NCBI GenBank assembly: GCA_017936925.1
Contig: JAGBEP010000014.1
Span: forward strand, 1-64,000
Direction of reading: 5' to 3'
DNA length: 64,000 bases
From: Clostridia bacterium
Lineage (GTDB): Bacteria; Bacillota; Clostridia; TANB77; CAG-508
Shown: piece by piece, positions 41,914 to 51,099 of the stretch
How positions within the stretch are numbered: the stretch's first letter is position 1
Layout: the number at the start of each line of letters is the position of its first letter
The notes under the pieces: generated by a model
Databases searched by the model: none
What the model was told of the DNA's origin: nothing
What the model saw: only the letters and a program-made list of their open reading frames with translations
Made by a program: the position numbers and the translations under genes

Positions 41914-43704
41914 TTATTCTACAAAAAAACTATCAAATTCTGCTTCTGAAATTGTCTCTTTTTCTAATAATGCTTGTGCCACCTGATGTAATATTTGTAT
42001 ATGATCTAATAATATTTTTTGAGCTGCTATATAAGCATTATCAACTAATTCTTTTACTTGTGTTCCAACCTCATCAGTAATACCTTCTCCAAAAATTTGT
42101 AATTCATAAGGTTCATCAACTTTTAAAGAAATTGGTCCAAGAGAATTACTCATTCCATATACTGTTATCATATCTCTAGCAATACCAGTCGCTACTTCAA
42201 TATCGTTACTTGCGCCAGTTGAAATATCGTTTAATGCAATCTTCTCAGCAGCTCTACCACCAAGCAACGCAATCATTTTTTCTTCAAGCTCTGTTTTAGA
42301 AACATAATATTTATCCTCATTAGTTTTATACATAGTATAACCACCTGCTAGACCTCTAGGAATAATAGAAATTTCTTTAACATTATCTTGAGTTTCTAAA
42401 AATTTACTAACCACAGCATGTCCCGCTTCATGATAAGCTGTAAGCTTCTTATCTTTTTCAGAAACAACTCTATTATGTTTCTCAAGTCCAACAGTTATCT
42501 TCTTTACTGCAGCTTCTATATCTTCTTTTTCTATTACTTTATGATTATTTCTTGTAGCAATAATTGCAGATTCATTTAACAAGTTAGAAAGTTCTGCACC
42601 AGTAAAACCAGCTGTATCTCCAGCAAGTTCTCTTAGGTCAATATCTTTAGAAATCTTTTTATCTTTAGTATATAATTTCAATATTTCCTCTCTTCCTAAC
42701 AAATCAGGAGCTGGAATAGTAACTTGTCTATCAAATCTTCCTGGCCTCAACAAAGCTTTATCAAGCATTTCCGGTCTATTGGTAGCAGCCAAAACTATAA
42801 TAGTTTCATTGCTTTCAAATCCATCCATTTCAACAAGTAATTGATTCAATGTTTGGTTATTTTCTGACTCTGAACCACTATTACTTGTTCTTCTTGAACC
42901 TATAGCATCAATTTCATCTATAAATACAATACAAGGAGCAATTTTCTTAGCTTTTTCAAATAATTTTCTAACTCTAGAAGCTCCAAGTCCGGCAAACATT
43001 TCAATAAATTCAGAACCACTCATTGAAATAAAAGGAACATTTGCTTCACCCGCAATAGCTTTAGCAATCAATGTTTTTCCTGTTCCAGGTTTACCATACA
43101 ATAAAATACCTTTAGGAATTTTAGCTCCCATATTTTGAAACTTTTTAGGATTTTTAAGAAAATCTACAATTTCTATCAACTCATTTTTCTCTTCATCTAA
43201 TCCTGCAACATCTGAAAATTTAACATTAGTACTATTTTCTTCATTTTCGCCATACACTTTTCCTTTTTCACCAAGTCCTTGCATTTGAAAAATCATAATC
43301 ATCAATACTACTAATAAAATTGTTGGCAAGAAACTTAATAAATTTTCAAAAAATGCCATCAATTCATTTGGCGTTTTTAAATCAACTTCAAGATCAGGAT
43401 TCTCTGATATTTGTATGTTAATAAATTCCATAAAAGGTTGAAGTGAATTAACTTGAGCTGTTTTTTCTTCATCTGACTCCTTATATTTTGCAGTTACAGT
43501 AGAACCTCCTATTGTCATTTCAATCTTTTCAATTTTCTTATCAACTATATCTTGATACAACTGATCATAAGTAATTTCTTTTTCACTTTGTATTTGCTTT
43601 CTAATAAGTAAAATTCCAATTATTGCAGCAACAATAAGAATTGCAATTACAACCATCAATACCCATTTATTGTTTTTATTTTTTGGATTCTTTTGCTTAC
43701 TCAT
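41914..43704 (-). CDS. ftsH: ATP-dependent zinc metalloprotease FtsH
   Basis: FtsH degrades membrane and short-lived cytosolic proteins. The 596-residue protein has two membrane helices (residues 13-32 and about 120-139), an AAA domain with Walker A GKPGTGKT near residue 204, Walker B CIVFIDEID and SRH RPGRFDRQ, and the zinc site HEAGH near residue 428. The first Walker A residue is Lys where Pro is usual (GPPGTGKT). The C terminus is shorter than in Bacillus. The start has GAAAGGATAAG. Confidence 0.96.
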   Translation of the reverse strand: MSKQKNPKNKNNKWVLMVVIAILIVAAIIGILLIRKQIQSEKEITYDQLYQDIVDKKIEKIEMTIGGSTVTAKYKESDEEKTAQVNSLQPFMEFINIQISENPDLEVDLKTPNELMAFFENLLSFLPTILLVVLMIMIFQMQGLGEKGKVYGENEENSTNVKFSDVAGLDEEKNELIEIVDFLKNPKKFQNMGAKIPKGILLYGKPGTGKTLIAKAIAGEANVPFISMSGSEFIEMFAGLGASRVRKLFEKAKKIAPCIVFIDEIDAIGSRRTSNSGSESENNQTLNQLLVEMDGFESNETIIVLAATNRPEMLDKALLRPGRFDRQVTIPAPDLLGREEILKLYTKDKKISKDIDLRELAGDTAGFTGAELSNLLNESAIIATRNNHKVIEKEDIEAAVKKITVGLEKHNRVVSEKDKKLTAYHEAGHAVVSKFLETQDNVKEISIIPRGLAGGYTMYKTNEDKYYVSKTELEEKMIALLGGRAAEKIALNDISTGASNDIEVATGIARDMITVYGMSNSLGPISLKVDEPYELQIFGEGITDEVGTQVKELVDNAYIAAQKILLDHIQILHQVAQALLEKETISEAEFDSFFVE

Positions 43705-43787
43705 TTTTTCTTATCCTTTCTATTTTTTCTTCCAAGCATTAAAGATATGTTTTTGTTTTAAACTTTTATTTAGACTCCAACTATAAA

Positions 43788-44708
43788 TTATATTTCAGAT
43801 CCATCTGGTTCATCATCAATAACATCTGAACCCTCTTTTTCTTCTTTGTTTTCTTTACCTTTTTCCTTATCTTGTTCCTTATCAGATTCTTTCTTTTTCT
43901 CCTCAGGACTTTCATTTTCGTCCTTATCTTTTTCTTCTTCTTTTTTCATTTTTTCTTTTACCTGAGCTTGTATTGTAGCTATTCTTATAAGTTCAACTTG
44001 TTGCTTAATAAGATCTGACCTTATCATATATATAACTGCTGTAATATATATATACGCAATAAACATTGCCAAATAGTCAAATAGTTCAATATAAACTCCA
44101 AAGAAAGCATTTAATATCGTATATACAATTGTTAAGATAATTGTTAATGTAGAAGCATATATAGAAAGAGCAAATAACTTAGAATATTTCATCTTAACTC
44201 TTGAGAATTGTAAAATTATCCATCCTATAAATGAAGTCATAATAGCAACCATTAACCAGAAAAATAATAAATCAAAAAACGCTTCAAAAAATATTATAAC
44301 TCCTGTTAGTGTAACCAATTCTTTTTCATTACTATCTATATCACTTAATAATTGCGTTTTATTATACGAAGTATCACCAAGCAAAGTAGCAATCATAGGT
44401 TCAAGCTGTTTAATAACAGAAGCAACTTCTTTTTTCTCATCTTTTGTCTCTTCTTCAATAGTTATAGTTTCATTTGCATATGAAAATTCTGGAACTATTG
44501 TAGCAACATACTTTGACGGTGAACCATATTTTCCATAAACAATAGCTGCAATTGCTATTATCATTAAAAAAACCGAAATTACTATCATCTCTATCATAAA
44601 AGCAACTGCTTTCAAAGCTCTTTCATTAGTAAACTCTATATAATTTTCAAGTTCAACAAGAGCCATTTTCAATCTCTTAAAAAAATTAATTTTTTTTGAT
44701 TTCTCCAT
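43788..44708 (-). CDS. Membrane protein, DUF1189-like, with charged tail
   Basis: The 306-residue protein has about five membrane helices (residues 33-60, 136-162, 180-202, 205-235) with an exposed loop of about 70 residues after the first. Its layout resembles DUF1189 proteins, though I am not sure. The last 60 residues are an almost pure Glu/Lys/Asp run, probably disordered. Its start overlaps the alr stop by one base (TAATG), so they are probably translationally coupled. Confidence 0.55.
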   Translation of the reverse strand: MEKSKKINFFKRLKMALVELENYIEFTNERALKAVAFMIEMIVISVFLMIIAIAAIVYGKYGSPSKYVATIVPEFSYANETITIEEETKDEKKEVASVIKQLEPMIATLLGDTSYNKTQLLSDIDSNEKELVTLTGVIIFFEAFFDLLFFWLMVAIMTSFIGWIILQFSRVKMKYSKLFALSIYASTLTIILTIVYTILNAFFGVYIELFDYLAMFIAYIYITAVIYMIRSDLIKQQVELIRIATIQAQVKEKMKKEEEKDKDENESPEEKKKESDKEQDKEKGKENKEEKEGSDVIDDEPDGSEI

Positions 44709-45805
44709 TATATATATTCCCTTCTAATTCCACTACTAACTAATACTGGATTAATTTCTATCTTAACTTCATCACCAATTTTTACTAGATTATTTGTAAC
44801 ATCTACCGCCACATGATTCATTCCAACTCTGCCAACAACACAATACTGCTTATCATTAATTTTCAAAGAAATTCTATTTTTATTAAAAAAAGCCCTAAAA
44901 GAATTTTTTAGTATCCTAATTTTATCTACCATTTTAAAGGTATCATTTCCTACTTCCACATTATATCCATCTGAATATCCTACTGGAACAATAGCTAATT
45001 TCATATCTTTCTTAGCAATATCAGAATTTGAATAACCAATAGGTGTCCCTTTAATTATATTCTTAATCTCTACTATATTTGATTTTATCATACCTATTCT
45101 TCTTAATTCAATACTAGGATTCTTTACAGATATTCTTCCTAAAAAAGCAGACCCAATTCTAACTGCATCTAAATACATTTCAGGATATTGCAAAAAAGCA
45201 GACGAATTAGCTATATGATATAAAGGAATTTTAATATCATTTTTTTCTATAAACTCTTTTACCTTCACAAATCTTTCAAACTGCAATCTTGTATATTTTT
45301 CATCACTAAAATATGCACAAGAAAAGTGTGAAAAAACACCATCAAAATATAAAGCTGTATTACCTTTTATAACATTTATTATTTTATCTTTTTCATTATA
45401 TAAAATTCCATATCTCGAAAAACCAGTATCTATCTTTAAATGAACATGAGCCTTTTTATTTTTATTCTTAGCTATTTCGTTTAAAGTTTTAGCAGCTTCA
45501 GAACTTCCAACAGTTATAACAACATTATTCTCTAAAAGAATCTCCAAATCCTCTTTAATAGCCGTTGCTTCCATACATAATATCGTAGCTTCCATTTTTA
45601 ATTTACTAAGCATAACAGCCTCATCCACAGAAGAAACAGCAAAATCAGTAATTCCTCTATCTTTCAAAAACATAGCAAATTCTTCTAGTCCGAGACCATA
45701 TCCATTTCCTTTTAAAACAGCTATTACTTTAGATTCACCAGCTTTTTGTTTTATTTGGTTTACATTATAATCTAAATCTTTTGAATTTATTTCTAATACT
45801 TTCAA
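44708..45805 (-). CDS. alr: Alanine racemase
   Basis: Alr makes D-alanine for peptidoglycan. The 365-residue PLP enzyme has the Lys in VLKGNGYGLG near residue 30 and SRYGI, GYSDGY and RVGMNHVAVDVT near the C terminus. The usual motif RVCMDQ is here RVGMNH, so the conserved Asp after Met is Asn. The first block is KGNGYG rather than KANAYG. The start is TTG at 45805 after AAAAGGAGC. It sits beside FemABX copy 2 and other envelope genes. Confidence 0.9.
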   Translation of the reverse strand: MKVLEINSKDLDYNVNQIKQKAGESKVIAVLKGNGYGLGLEEFAMFLKDRGITDFAVSSVDEAVMLSKLKMEATILCMEATAIKEDLEILLENNVVITVGSSEAAKTLNEIAKNKNKKAHVHLKIDTGFSRYGILYNEKDKIINVIKGNTALYFDGVFSHFSCAYFSDEKYTRLQFERFVKVKEFIEKNDIKIPLYHIANSSAFLQYPEMYLDAVRIGSAFLGRISVKNPSIELRRIGMIKSNIVEIKNIIKGTPIGYSNSDIAKKDMKLAIVPVGYSDGYNVEVGNDTFKMVDKIRILKNSFRAFFNKNRISLKINDKQYCVVGRVGMNHVAVDVTNNLVKIGDEVKIEINPVLVSSGIRREYI

Positions 45806-45820
45806 AACTATAAGCTCCTT

Positions 45821-46882
45821 TTATTTTTTATGTTCACTAATTCTTCTTTTCCAATCTCTCAATGTTCTAAACATTTTTTCTGCAAACTTGTACATTTTAT
45901 AAGTAAGCGGTTTAAAAGGTAAGTAAACTTCCCCAATAAATTCTGTAAACTCTGCCCCAAATCCTTTCTTAAATCTATATAGTCCATATTGAGGATGCGT
46001 TTCATCAACTACTCCAGAAACGCCTCTAAAATCGTACACATCATTTTTATTTTGTATAGCTTGCTTAATCATTTCCCATTGAAGCAAATAATTAGGCATT
46101 AAATTTCTATGAGAATTACTACTTGCTCCATACAAATACCAAGTCTTATTTCCATACATAATAGGAATAATTCCAGAAATAGGCTTATCTTCATAATATG
46201 CCATCAATAGTTTCATATGTTTTGGAGCAAGTTCATCATACATTTTTTCAAAATATTCCAATGATCGTATAATAAATCCGTCTCTACTACCAGTTTCAAT
46301 CATTATTTTATGAAAATCTTTTAAGTCCTCTCTAGTTCCTTCTTTAACTACAACACCTTTTCTAGTAGCTAAACGAATATTATATCTAGTCTTTTGATGA
46401 CACGCAGCTAAAACATCTTCTTCTGTCTTTCCCTTAATATCTAATCTAAATACAAAACGAGGTTGTATCTCATCTTTAAAATCTTTAGCATCATCTTTTA
46501 CCCTATAACCAATCTCTTCAACTATTTTTCTAAATTCCGCATCATCTTTTTTTACATCAGGTTCCATTCTAAATACAAAAGCATTATACTTTTTACCAAG
46601 TTCTCTTATTCCCTCTGTAATTTGCTCTAAAACCTTTTTGTCATGAATATCGCAAACAGGTCCACGTGAAGCATACATCATATTCCCAAAAATGGGCATT
46701 TTTCTAATCCATACGCAAACTGAACCAATAATTTTACCATTTTCATCCTCAGCCAATACTACTTCTTTTATCCAAGCTGTTTTTACTCTTCCCCATTCAA
46801 GAGATTGTTGAAAATTACAACGTTCATGCCCTTCTAAAAATTCAGTATATTCTTTTTCTGTTTCTTTTGTTACAAACCTCAT
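45821..46882 (-). CDS. FemABX-family aminoacyltransferase (copy 2)
   Basis: This 353-residue protein has the same fold and landmarks as the plus-strand gene at 12108: KTRYNIRLATRKGV, TGSRDGF, WYLYGASSN, RNLMPNYLLQWEM and YDFRGVSG. It adds amino acids to lipid II side chains using aminoacyl-tRNA. Here it is next to alr and cysS, so cell wall precursor and tRNA-charging genes are grouped. Two copies may add different residues, or act at different steps, of one cross-bridge. The start follows AGGAAGGAAAA. Confidence 0.9.
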   Translation of the reverse strand: MRFVTKETEKEYTEFLEGHERCNFQQSLEWGRVKTAWIKEVVLAEDENGKIIGSVCVWIRKMPIFGNMMYASRGPVCDIHDKKVLEQITEGIRELGKKYNAFVFRMEPDVKKDDAEFRKIVEEIGYRVKDDAKDFKDEIQPRFVFRLDIKGKTEEDVLAACHQKTRYNIRLATRKGVVVKEGTREDLKDFHKIMIETGSRDGFIIRSLEYFEKMYDELAPKHMKLLMAYYEDKPISGIIPIMYGNKTWYLYGASSNSHRNLMPNYLLQWEMIKQAIQNKNDVYDFRGVSGVVDETHPQYGLYRFKKGFGAEFTEFIGEVYLPFKPLTYKMYKFAEKMFRTLRDWKRRISEHKK

Positions 46883-46897
46883 TTTATATTTTCCTTC

Positions 46898-48274
46898 CTA
46901 TTTAGTAATTTCCATTCCACTTTTAGTATCTTTAACAGAATATCCCATCTGAACTAACTTATCTCTAATCTCATCTGATTTAGCCCAATCCTTATTTTCA
47001 CGAGCTATTTTCCTTTCATCAACAAGTTTTTTCACATCTTCTGGTAATTCTATTCTATCTTTTTCATCAAGTTTTAATCCTAAAACTTGATCAAATTTTC
47101 TTAATAGTTCTGCAAATTTAGGCGATTTAATATTATTTTTTACTACATCCCAAACAACACTCATAGCAAGAGGCATATTTAAATCATCATTAATAGCTTC
47201 ATTAAATTTTTGTTCATATTCATTAATAACAGAATCTTCTACATTCTCTTTTCCATCATAATGTTTTTTGTAACCTTCTTTTAGCCTGTTTAAAGCTACC
47301 TTAGCTGACTCTAGTGAATCCCAAGTGAAATTCAATTTATTTCTATAATGTGAAGTATAATTAAACATTCTATAATCCATTGCCGAAAAACCTTTTTCTT
47401 CTAAATCAGCAATTGTATAAACGTTATTCAAACTTTTTGACATTTTTCCGCCATCAATAAGTAAAAATTCACAATGCATCCAAAAATTTGCAGGAATTTG
47501 CCCTGTGCAACCCTTACTCTGAGCAATCTCATTTTCATGATGAATTGGAATATGATCAATTCCTCCTGTATGTATATCAAAATGTTCTCCTAAGTATTTT
47601 CTACCCATAGCTGAACATTCAATATGCCATCCAGGATAACATTTTCCCCAAAAAGTATCCCATTTCATTATATGGTTTTCAGGTGCTTTTATCCATAAAG
47701 CAAAATCAGTAACATTTTTCTTATGATTATCAAAATCTACTCTAGCTCCTGCCTTTTGCTCATCAATCTTTATATTAGATAAAACCCCATATTTATCTAA
47801 TTTAGATGTATCAAAATATATTGTATCCTCTGTTTCATATGCATATCCATTTTTTATAATCTGTTTTACATACTCTTCCATTTCTTTTATATGGTCCGTA
47901 GCTTTACAAATCACTTCAGGTTTATTAATATTTAATTTATCTAAATCAATCATAAATTTATTTGTATAAAACTCAGCTATTTCATATGGATTTTTATTTT
48001 CTCTTTTTGCAGCTACAGCCATTTTATCTTCGCCTTCATCTGCATCAGATACTAAATGTCCAACATCAGTAATATTCATTGCATGAAGTAATTCATAACC
48101 ATTATATTTAAGAACCCTTCTTAAATTATCCATAAATAAATATGCACGTAAATTACCAATGTGAGCATAATAATACACAGTTGGTCCACATGAATATATT
48201 CTAACCTTATCTCCATTTATAGGTTTAAAGACTTCTTTTTGTCTTGATAAAGTATTATATAATTTTAATTCCAT
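46898..48274 (-). CDS. cysS: Cysteinyl-tRNA synthetase
   Basis: CysRS charges tRNA-Cys. The 458-residue class I enzyme has YAHIGNLRAYLF (the HIGH motif) near residue 36, KMSKSLNN near residue 266 and zinc ligands CGPTVY, GWHIECSAM and HHENEIAQS. The length is usual. The start has GAAAGGAAATAAT. Its neighbours alr and FemABX copy 2 follow within 16 bases, so they form an operon. Confidence 0.97.
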   Translation of the reverse strand: MELKLYNTLSRQKEVFKPINGDKVRIYSCGPTVYYYAHIGNLRAYLFMDNLRRVLKYNGYELLHAMNITDVGHLVSDADEGEDKMAVAAKRENKNPYEIAEFYTNKFMIDLDKLNINKPEVICKATDHIKEMEEYVKQIIKNGYAYETEDTIYFDTSKLDKYGVLSNIKIDEQKAGARVDFDNHKKNVTDFALWIKAPENHIMKWDTFWGKCYPGWHIECSAMGRKYLGEHFDIHTGGIDHIPIHHENEIAQSKGCTGQIPANFWMHCEFLLIDGGKMSKSLNNVYTIADLEEKGFSAMDYRMFNYTSHYRNKLNFTWDSLESAKVALNRLKEGYKKHYDGKENVEDSVINEYEQKFNEAINDDLNMPLAMSVVWDVVKNNIKSPKFAELLRKFDQVLGLKLDEKDRIELPEDVKKLVDERKIARENKDWAKSDEIRDKLVQMGYSVKDTKSGMEITK

Positions 48275-48298
48275 ATTATTTCCTTTCTATTTACAACA

Positions 48299-48326
48299 AG
48301 ATGTACATTTTATTCAATGTACATCT
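48299..48326 (-). terminator. Hairpin after the class A PBP gene
   Basis: AGATGTACATT pairs perfectly with AATGTACATCT around a six-base loop. The T run after it on the minus strand is poor (TTGTTG), so it may be a weak terminator or an RNA-stabilising stem between the PBP and cysS. Confidence 0.6.
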
Positions 48327-48334
48327 CATTATTT

Positions 48335-50977
48335 TTATTCAGTAGTCTCTGGTGGCTCAACAGGATCTGGTGTTACCGAAGGTGTTGGCGTTGTTGTTGG
48401 CTGAAGTGTCGTAGTAGTAGATGGTGTTGGCTCAATCGGCTCTGGTGTTACTGAAGGAGTTGGCGTTGTAGATGGTGTTGCAGATGGTGTTGTTGTAACT
48501 TGAGGTACTTTGTGAATATTACATATTTCTGTTGGTATCTCTTCTCCTTCTGAAAATTTCTTATATATTACTCTTGTACATGCACCCTCAATAGCAATCA
48601 ATCCAGAATCCTCACATATAGCATATTCTTTATCAGTATTTACAGTTCCACAATGTGCTGTTGGTACCTTTCCTTTTATAAATATATCTGTAACTAAATT
48701 TGTACATCCTTCTGAAGGCAATAAACCAGAATCATGACATACTGTAGCTGTAACTATATCGGCAGGTCTATCAAAAGTTTTAGCAGGTAAATTTGCATGT
48801 ATAGCCGTCATTACCGCATCCCAAATTCCTCCAGATGGATTAGATGGTGTAGATTTACGATATATAATTTGTTCTCCAATATCATATCCATACCAACAAG
48901 CTGCTGCATAATATGGTGTAAAACCACAAAGCCATCTATCATTATCAGAATCTGTTGTACCAGTTTTACAAGCAGTATCTATATTAGGTATTTTACAATA
49001 TGTAGCAGTACCATTAGCTCCAACAACTGGTTGCATTACAATACTTTTTAATAAATAATCTTCTGAAACTCCAAATACACGATTAGTTTCCTGTTTAGGT
49101 TCAAGAATAGTATTTCCTTGTGAATCAATCACTTTAGTATAGAAAGTTGGCTCTATATAAACACCATCATTTGCAATTGTTGCATAAGCTGCTGCCATTT
49201 GTAATACAGAAAATTCTTTTGCCCCAAGAGCTAATGACAATCCAGTAGACTCGCTAACACCTGTTAATCCCATTTTATTCAAATATTGAATAGACTTACT
49301 TACACCAAGTTGTTTTAAAATTCTTACAGGAATTATATTTCCTGATATCTCTATTGCTTCTCTTACAGTCTGTTTTCCTCTAAAATTAGTATAATAATTC
49401 TTTGGCCATGCTGAACCCGTAAATTCAGTTGTCTGTTTATCTTCATATACAGAAGCAGGATAAATCAATCCTTCCTGAATAGCTGGTCCTATAACAGCTA
49501 TTGGTTTCATAGCAGAACCTATCTGTCTAGTAGTTTGAACTGCTCTATTCAAATCACCATTTGATGTTTTAGCACCTAATCTACCAACACATCCTACAAC
49601 CTTACCTGTAGAAGGTTCTATAACAACCATTGCTGATTGAGACTGAGCATTAACTAAAGAACCATCAGCATTTTTTTCATTACCAGGAATAATATATTTA
49701 TCATCAGCCATTACTTCTTCCATAGTAGATTGAATACTTGAAACCTCAGTAGTATAAATCTTATATCCACCGCCATATACCTTAGTTTCAGCCATCTCTC
49801 TTGTCATATCTTTTTCTTCCATAAGTTGTTCTACAATTTCATCAATTGCAGCCTCTGTATGATCACTATATATAACTCCAGAAGCCATCGCTCCTTGTTG
49901 ATATGGTAATCCAGCATCAACTTCAGCAACTGCTGTATTATATTCGTCAGAACTAATATATCCAAGTTCTTTCATTTTTCCTAAAACAACTTTTGTTCTT
50001 TTAGCAGCAAGTTCTTTATGTGATTGTTTTTGCTCATCTGTACCAGAAAATGGATTATATGAGTTTGGAGTATGATTAATTCCAGCCAAAAATGCAGATT
50101 CCGCAATAGTTAAATCAGATACATTTTTATTAAAATAATATTCTGCACCCAAAGCAACTCCATTAATATTATTTCCACCAACAAAAATAATATTTAAGTA
50201 CAATTCCAAAATATTATCTTTTGAAATTTCTTTTTCAATTTGAATCGCTCTAGCCATTTCTTTAACTTTTCTTAAAGCAGAATCTTCTTTATCATCAGTA
50301 ATATTTTTAACTAACTGTTGAGTAATTGTACTACCACCAAAAGAAGAACTTCCTCTATTTAATATATATGTAGCTGTAGCAGCTGCCGTTCTTTTTATAT
50401 CAACACCAGTATGTTCATAAAATCTCTCATCTTCTATTGCTACATAAGCCTTAGGTAAATATTCTGGCATATCCTCTAAACTAACAATTTTTCTTTTCTC
50501 ATTTCCATTAAGTGTACATATTAAATTTCCATCCGCATCATACACTTCTGAATTACTAAAATCAATTGTTAAGTCTTCTTTAGTCATTTTGAAGTCATCG
50601 CCAAAAAATCCTAAAAATATACCTGCTAAAATTCCAGCTATAATTAATGCTGCCAAAATTCCTAAAATAACTAAAACTATTATTATCTTTTTAATTATTC
50701 TCCATGCTAAATTTTTTTTCTTCTTCTTAGGTTTCTTTTTACCTTGTTTATTTAATTTTCTTTTTGATGTTTTAGTTTGAGCATCTTTCAATTCTTCTTC
50801 ATCAAATTTATATCTCTTTGTCTCATCAGAAACTGTAGATATTTTTTTAGTCTCTTGCGTTAAAGACTTTCTTGGAGCAGAAGGTCTAGCCATACTGCGC
50901 ACAGAATTTTTCTTTCGCATTCCATTTGCAGTTTTTTTTCCTTTACTTGATGAAGATCTACCACTTCTCTTATCCAT
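48335..50977 (-). CDS. Class A penicillin-binding protein (PBP1A-like)
   Basis: This bifunctional enzyme polymerises and cross-links peptidoglycan. The 880-residue protein has a basic cytosolic tail, one membrane helix (residues 97-125), the glycosyltransferase domain with EDERFYEHTGVD near residue 185, and the transpeptidase with SAMK, SGN and KTGTTDSD. The last 60 residues are a Thr/Pro tail. ATG at 50977 with AAGGAGG is chosen over an upstream in-frame codon that would add 19 residues. It is the main cell wall synthase in the window. Confidence 0.93.
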   Translation of the reverse strand: MDKRSGRSSSSKGKKTANGMRKKNSVRSMARPSAPRKSLTQETKKISTVSDETKRYKFDEEELKDAQTKTSKRKLNKQGKKKPKKKKKNLAWRIIKKIIIVLVILGILAALIIAGILAGIFLGFFGDDFKMTKEDLTIDFSNSEVYDADGNLICTLNGNEKRKIVSLEDMPEYLPKAYVAIEDERFYEHTGVDIKRTAAATATYILNRGSSSFGGSTITQQLVKNITDDKEDSALRKVKEMARAIQIEKEISKDNILELYLNIIFVGGNNINGVALGAEYYFNKNVSDLTIAESAFLAGINHTPNSYNPFSGTDEQKQSHKELAAKRTKVVLGKMKELGYISSDEYNTAVAEVDAGLPYQQGAMASGVIYSDHTEAAIDEIVEQLMEEKDMTREMAETKVYGGGYKIYTTEVSSIQSTMEEVMADDKYIIPGNEKNADGSLVNAQSQSAMVVIEPSTGKVVGCVGRLGAKTSNGDLNRAVQTTRQIGSAMKPIAVIGPAIQEGLIYPASVYEDKQTTEFTGSAWPKNYYTNFRGKQTVREAIEISGNIIPVRILKQLGVSKSIQYLNKMGLTGVSESTGLSLALGAKEFSVLQMAAAYATIANDGVYIEPTFYTKVIDSQGNTILEPKQETNRVFGVSEDYLLKSIVMQPVVGANGTATYCKIPNIDTACKTGTTDSDNDRWLCGFTPYYAAACWYGYDIGEQIIYRKSTPSNPSGGIWDAVMTAIHANLPAKTFDRPADIVTATVCHDSGLLPSEGCTNLVTDIFIKGKVPTAHCGTVNTDKEYAICEDSGLIAIEGACTRVIYKKFSEGEEIPTEICNIHKVPQVTTTPSATPSTTPTPSVTPEPIEPTPSTTTTLQPTTTPTPSVTPDPVEPPETTE
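48345..48500 (-). repeat. Thr/Pro-coding imperfect repeats in the PBP gene
   Basis: The 3' end of the PBP gene has repeated units that translate as TPTPSVTP, EPIEP and DPVEP. They encode a flexible extracellular tail that may thread through the peptidoglycan. Confidence 0.8.
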
Positions 50978-51099
50978 ATATTCCTCCTTTGTTAGAAAAT
51001 AATTTCTAACATAATAAGTAGCATATTCTTTCAAAATAATTCATTGGTATTATATTATAAAAATTTGGAAATATAAAGGTTTTTATAATATTTTTTATA

